Shown here in pieces: positions 60,902 through 64,000 of a DNA stretch of 64,000 bases; within the stretch, counting starts at the first letter, position 1, and each line of letters starts with the position of its first letter. The stretch comes from Spirosoma sp. SC4-14 (GTDB lineage Bacteria > Bacteroidota > Bacteroidia > Cytophagales > Spirosomataceae). The translations under genes and the position numbers were made by a program. The notes under the pieces were generated by a model. The model was not told where the DNA came from and did no database searches. It worked only from the letters and a program-made list of their open reading frames with translations. The stretch is from positions 7,495,001 through 7,559,000 of the forward strand of contig NZ_CP147518.1 in NCBI RefSeq assembly GCF_037201965.1, written 5' to 3'.

Positions 60902-60931
60902 TGACCAGACCGTGCTAAAAACGGTTTGGTT

Positions 60932-61753
60932 ATGACGCATCAACTTGCCCTCAAAAAGCCGCTGGCTTTTTTTGATCTGGAAACGACAGGCATCAATGTT
61001 GCTAAAGACCGTATCATTGACATCTGCATTGTGAAAGCAATGCCCAATGGTGAGGTCATTAGCAAAAGCCAGCGTGTAAATCCAGGTATGCCGATTCCAC
61101 TTGAATCGAGCTTAATTCATGGAATTTATGACGACGACGTAAAGGACGCTCCTCCTTTTAAGACGGTTGCCCGAACGCTGGCGCAGTTTATGGAAGGATG
61201 CGATCTGGCTGGTTTTAACAGCAATCGTTTCGATGTCCCATTATTAGTCGAAGAATTTTTGCGGGCCAATGTTGATTTTGAGATGAAAAATCGCCGGATG
61301 GTTGATGCCCAGCGGATTTTTCATCTCATGGAACCCCGCAACTTAACAGCAGCCTACAAATTTTATTGCAACAAAGATCTGATTGGTGCTCATGGAGCCG
61401 AAGCCGATACAATTGCTTCGCTCGAAGTATTGAATGCCCAGGTCCAACGCTATCGGGGCATGGTTGCCAAAACTGACAGCGGGCAGGATATTATTTTTGA
61501 AAACGACATCGACATGCTTCACAGCCTTACGGCCAATAATAATGTTGATTTGGCGGGCCGAATTATTACAAACGGTAAAGGCGAAGAAGTTTTTAATTTC
61601 GGCAAACATAAAGGGCTACCCGTGCTGGAAGTGCTCAAAAAAGAGCCATCTTTCTATGACTGGATGCTAAAAGGTGAATTTCCACTCGACACGAAACGGC
61701 GCTTAACCGAAATCCGGCTGCGCATGTTTAGTAACGGAAATGGAAGAAAATAG
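60932..61753 (+). CDS. DnaQ-like 3'-5' exonuclease with ExoX-like C-terminal domain
   Basis: The 273-residue protein is a DEDDh exonuclease: D15 and E17 in AFFDLETTG, D101 in NSNRFDVPLLV, H154 and D159 in IGAHGAEADT. The C-terminal ~60 residues (EVFNFGKHKGLPVLEVLKKE, PSFYDWMLKGEFPLDTKRRL) match the domain found after ExoX-like nucleases. The start is placed at ATG 60932 rather than the TTG at 60926. It may proofread or trim DNA or RNA; it is not the polymerase III epsilon of a known complex on this evidence. Confidence 0.9.
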   Translation: MTHQLALKKPLAFFDLETTGINVAKDRIIDICIVKAMPNGEVISKSQRVNPGMPIPLESSLIHGIYDDDVKDAPPFKTVARTLAQFMEGCDLAGFNSNRFDVPLLVEEFLRANVDFEMKNRRMVDAQRIFHLMEPRNLTAAYKFYCNKDLIGAHGAEADTIASLEVLNAQVQRYRGMVAKTDSGQDIIFENDIDMLHSLTANNNVDLAGRIITNGKGEEVFNFGKHKGLPVLEVLKKEPSFYDWMLKGEFPLDTKRRLTEIRLRMFSNGNGRK

Positions 61754-61838
61754 GCAGTAATCACATAAAATAGAGGTTAAATTTTTCGAATCTGCCCTAT
61801 TTATACTTCAATTCGCCACCTACCTTAGTCACCTGAAT

Positions 61839-61868
61839 TTGAGCAAGCCCGAATAATCTTTACATTTG
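61839..61868 (+). promoter_or_regulatory. Promoter of nuoK-nuoL
   Basis: TTG (61839-61841), exactly 19 bases, then TACATTTG (61861-61868), a full consensus match. Transcription would begin about 20 bases before the nuoK ATG at 61895. Confidence 0.7.
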
Positions 61869-61894
61869 CGGCACTTTCTATTAACCGGCAAGCC

Positions 61895-62239
61895 ATGCAA
61901 CCCACGCAGGACGTCCTCATTCCGGAAGTCATTCAGCAAATACCGCTCACGTATTATCTGATCCTCAGCACCGCGCTGTTCGTTATCGGCATTATTGGTG
62001 TTCTGACCCGGCGTAATGCCATCATCATTTTCATGTCTATTGAATTGATGTTGAACGCCGTTAACTTATTATTGATCGCCTTTTCGTCCTACCGTTCCGA
62101 CTCGTCGGGGCAGGTATTCGTCTTTTTTATTATGGCAGTAGCCGCAGCCGAAGTATCGGTTGGTCTGGCTATTATTGTCATGATTTACCGAAATACCCGA
62201 TCAATCGACGTCGGATTGCTTAATAAGTTGAAATGGTGA
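61895..62239 (+). CDS. nuoK: NADH-quinone oxidoreductase subunit K
   Basis: NuoK is a three-span proton-channel subunit of complex I. The 114-residue protein has its conserved membrane Glu residues E50 (FMSIELMLNAVNL) and E86 (AAAEVSVGLAIIV). The first ~15 residues are an extension relative to E. coli; an ATG nearer the core is absent. nuoJ and the upstream subunits are not adjacent: the gene begins a transcription unit with its own promoter. Confidence 0.95.
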   Translation: MQPTQDVLIPEVIQQIPLTYYLILSTALFVIGIIGVLTRRNAIIIFMSIELMLNAVNLLLIAFSSYRSDSSGQVFVFFIMAVAAAEVSVGLAIIVMIYRNTRSIDVGLLNKLKW

Positions 62240-62246
62240 AATAAGT

Positions 62247-62313
62247 TTTCAGTTCACGGTTTAGCGGGCTGAATACGGCCCTACCCCGTGAATCGTAGAC
62301 CGTAAACGTCAAA
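62247..62313. repeat. Inverted repeat between nuoK and nuoL
   Basis: TTCACGG (about 62250) and CCGTGAA (about 62286) flank GCGGGCTGAATACGGCCC; ACGGTTTA and TAGACCGT add partial pairing. The start contains the AGTTTTCAG word of the spacer repeats seen elsewhere. Confidence 0.45.
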
Positions 62314-62320
62314 CAATTTC

Positions 62321-64000
62321 ATGCAAATAGAATTACTCTGTGCGCTAATTCCGCTTTTTCCGCTGATTGGATTTCTCATCAACGGTATTGGTTTTCGTCG
62401 GGTACCAAACGGTCTGGTGGGAGCCATTGCCACAATAGCGGTCCTGGCTTCCTTCTTAACCTCGGCTTATTTATTTGGTGCGTTTATCGGTAATGCTGGT
62501 CGCACAGGCAGCGAAGCACCGCTGGTTGCCACTCTTTTCGACTGGATTAGCGTTGGCGATTTACACATTAATTTCTCCTTCCAGATCGACCAGTTATCGT
62601 TGTTGATGTTGCTGGTTGTAACGGGTGTAGGTACGCTGATTCACCTCTATAGCATCGGCTACATGCACCACGACGAAGGGTTTGGCAAGTTTATGGCTTT
62701 CCTGAACCTGTTCATTTTTTTCATGTTGCTGCTCGTAATGGGCTCCAACTATGTAATTATGTTCATCGGTTGGGAAGGTGTTGGCTTGTGTTCCTATCTG
62801 CTTATTGGCTTCTGGAACAAAAATATAAACTACAACAATGCCGCCCGGAAAGCCTTTGTCATGAACCGAATTGGCGATTTGGGCTTTTTGTTAGGCATAT
62901 TCCTACTCATCAATACCTTCGGTACGGTTGAGTATGTCGATATTTTCAAACAGGCAACCAGTCTGGAAATTGGCGACAGTACGGTGCTGCTCATTACCAT
63001 CCTCCTTTTTGTTGGTGCTATGGGCAAATCGGCTCAGATTCCGCTCTATACCTGGCTACCCGATGCAATGGCTGGCCCAACCCCGGTTTCGGCGCTGATC
63101 CATGCGGCAACAATGGTGACTGCCGGAATCTACATGGTCGTTCGGTCAAATGTTCTCTATACGCTGGCCCCATTGACGCTGGAAATTGTTGGCATCATTG
63201 CCATTGCTACAGCGCTCCTTGCCGCATCTATTGGTCTGCTTCAGAACGATATTAAGAAAGTGCTTGCCTATTCGACCGTATCGCAACTCGGTTATATGTT
63301 CCTGGGCTTAAGTGCAACAGCTTATACAGCGGGCATGTTCCACGTCATTACGCACGCATTCTTCAAAGCACTCCTGTTCCTTGGTGCCGGTAGTGTGATC
63401 CACGCCATGTCCGACGAACAGGATATTCGTAAGATGGGTGGTTTGCGGAAAGCGTTGCCAATTACGTTTATTACGTTCCTGATCGGAACCATTGCCATCT
63501 CGGGCTTACCCCCATTTGCCGGTTTCTTCTCAAAAGATGAAATTCTGGCACACGTTTTCGAACACAACAAAATCTTGTGGGCACTAGGCGTTCTGGGTTC
63601 AGGACTTACGTCCTTCTATATGTTCCGTCTGTTGTTCCTGACATTCTTTGGCGAATTCAGAGGAACTGAAGAACAGCGCCATCACCTGCACGAGTCGCCA
63701 GCAACCATGACCGCACCGCTGGTTATTCTGGCAATTCTGTCGGCCATTGGTGGCGGGCTGAATCTGCCAGGTTCAGGTTGGTTGGGCGATTTTATGGCAC
63801 CTTTGTTCGAAGGTTCGCGGCACGTTAATCCAGAAGCCTTTGCCGAATCGACAATTGAACATAGCACCGAATACATACTCATGGCCGTTTCGGCTGGCGT
63901 TGCCCTACTGGCCCTTGTTATAGCCTATGTTATGTACATTAGCCGTGGTGCTGTTCCAGTAGCTGATACGGCCGAACGGTCAGGCCCCGAACAGCTTGTT
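62321..64000 (+). CDS. nuoL: NADH-quinone oxidoreductase subunit L (3' end outside window)
   Basis: NuoL is the distal antiporter-like subunit of complex I. The frame from ATG 62321 is open to the window end (560 codons), which lacks the end of the ~640-residue protein including its long lateral helix. About 14 membrane segments are visible. Conserved residues include E152 in FIGWEGVGLCSYLLIGFW and K236 in GAMGKSAQIPLYTWLPDAM, and HAATMVTAGIYMVVR and STVSQLGYMFLGL are diagnostic. It follows nuoK by 81 bases. Confidence 0.97.
   Translation, partial: MQIELLCALIPLFPLIGFLINGIGFRRVPNGLVGAIATIAVLASFLTSAYLFGAFIGNAGRTGSEAPLVATLFDWISVGDLHINFSFQIDQLSLLMLLVVTGVGTLIHLYSIGYMHHDEGFGKFMAFLNLFIFFMLLLVMGSNYVIMFIGWEGVGLCSYLLIGFWNKNINYNNAARKAFVMNRIGDLGFLLGIFLLINTFGTVEYVDIFKQATSLEIGDSTVLLITILLFVGAMGKSAQIPLYTWLPDAMAGPTPVSALIHAATMVTAGIYMVVRSNVLYTLAPLTLEIVGIIAIATALLAASIGLLQNDIKKVLAYSTVSQLGYMFLGLSATAYTAGMFHVITHAFFKALLFLGAGSVIHAMSDEQDIRKMGGLRKALPITFITFLIGTIAISGLPPFAGFFSKDEILAHVFEHNKILWALGVLGSGLTSFYMFRLLFLTFFGEFRGTEEQRHHLHESPATMTAPLVILAILSAIGGGLNLPGSGWLGDFMAPLFEGSRHVNPEAFAESTIEHSTEYILMAVSAGVALLALVIAYVMYISRGAVPVADTAERSGPEQLV

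Overview
The window reads as chromosome from a member of the Bacteroidota, most likely a Cytophagales/Spirosoma-like organism. The support is promoters of the form TTG-N18-20-TAnnTTTG, a TonB-dependent receptor with a carboxypeptidase-like N-terminal domain, zinc-ligand-free L36, S14 and S4, and protein sequences typical of that group. The genus is inference; the phylum is well supported. I saw no insertion sequence, prophage, CRISPR array or rRNA.

Layout. 1-6547: the 3' end of a type III polyketide synthase, a convergent family 2 glycosyltransferase, a TerC membrane protein and a 1331-residue DUF4011-type SF1 helicase. 6578-24084 (minus strand): carA, then the S10-spc-alpha ribosomal block. 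Read in transcription order it runs rpsJ, rplC-D-W-B, rpsS, rplV, rpsC, rplP, rpmC, rpsQ, rplN-X-E, rpsN, rpsH, rplF-R, rpsE, rpmD, rplO, secY, map, infA, rpmJ, rpsM-K-D, rpoA, rplQ, carA. Two small genes, rpmJ and rpmD, were located by hand. 24201-26318: fusA. 26690-31457: an ABC exporter, a LexA/CI-like S24 repressor divergent from a Y-family polymerase, and an Fpg glycosylase. 31594-34151: a possible small RNA or leader, a coiled-coil membrane protein, a lipoprotein and a transglutaminase-like protein. 34269-47885 (minus strand): tRNA-Tyr, tRNA-Gly, tRNA-Thr, tuf, tRNA-Trp, secE, nusG, rplK-A-J-L, rpoB, rpoC in transcription order. 48049-54922: nadB, nadA, a PaaE-like reductase, uridine kinase, an aquaglyceroporin and an MDR reductase. 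55140-60855: exbB-exbD, a TonB receptor and a Rieske-FAD reductase. 60932-64000: an ExoX-like exonuclease, nuoK and the start of nuoL.

Most of the window is translation and transcription machinery in conserved order. What is less ordinary lies between the genes. Almost every longer spacer holds a hairpin, many from dispersed inverted-repeat families, and several sit where they could attenuate transcription: before rplC, between rplL and rpoB, between rplQ and carA, and between tRNA-Thr and tuf. The best candidates for undescribed biology are the structured, terminator-ended leader upstream of rplC, the roughly 190-nt promoter-to-terminator RNA at 31594-31793, and the S24 repressor/Y-polymerase pair around a 32-bp inverted repeat. 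I found no multi-gene defence island or other clearly novel multi-protein system.
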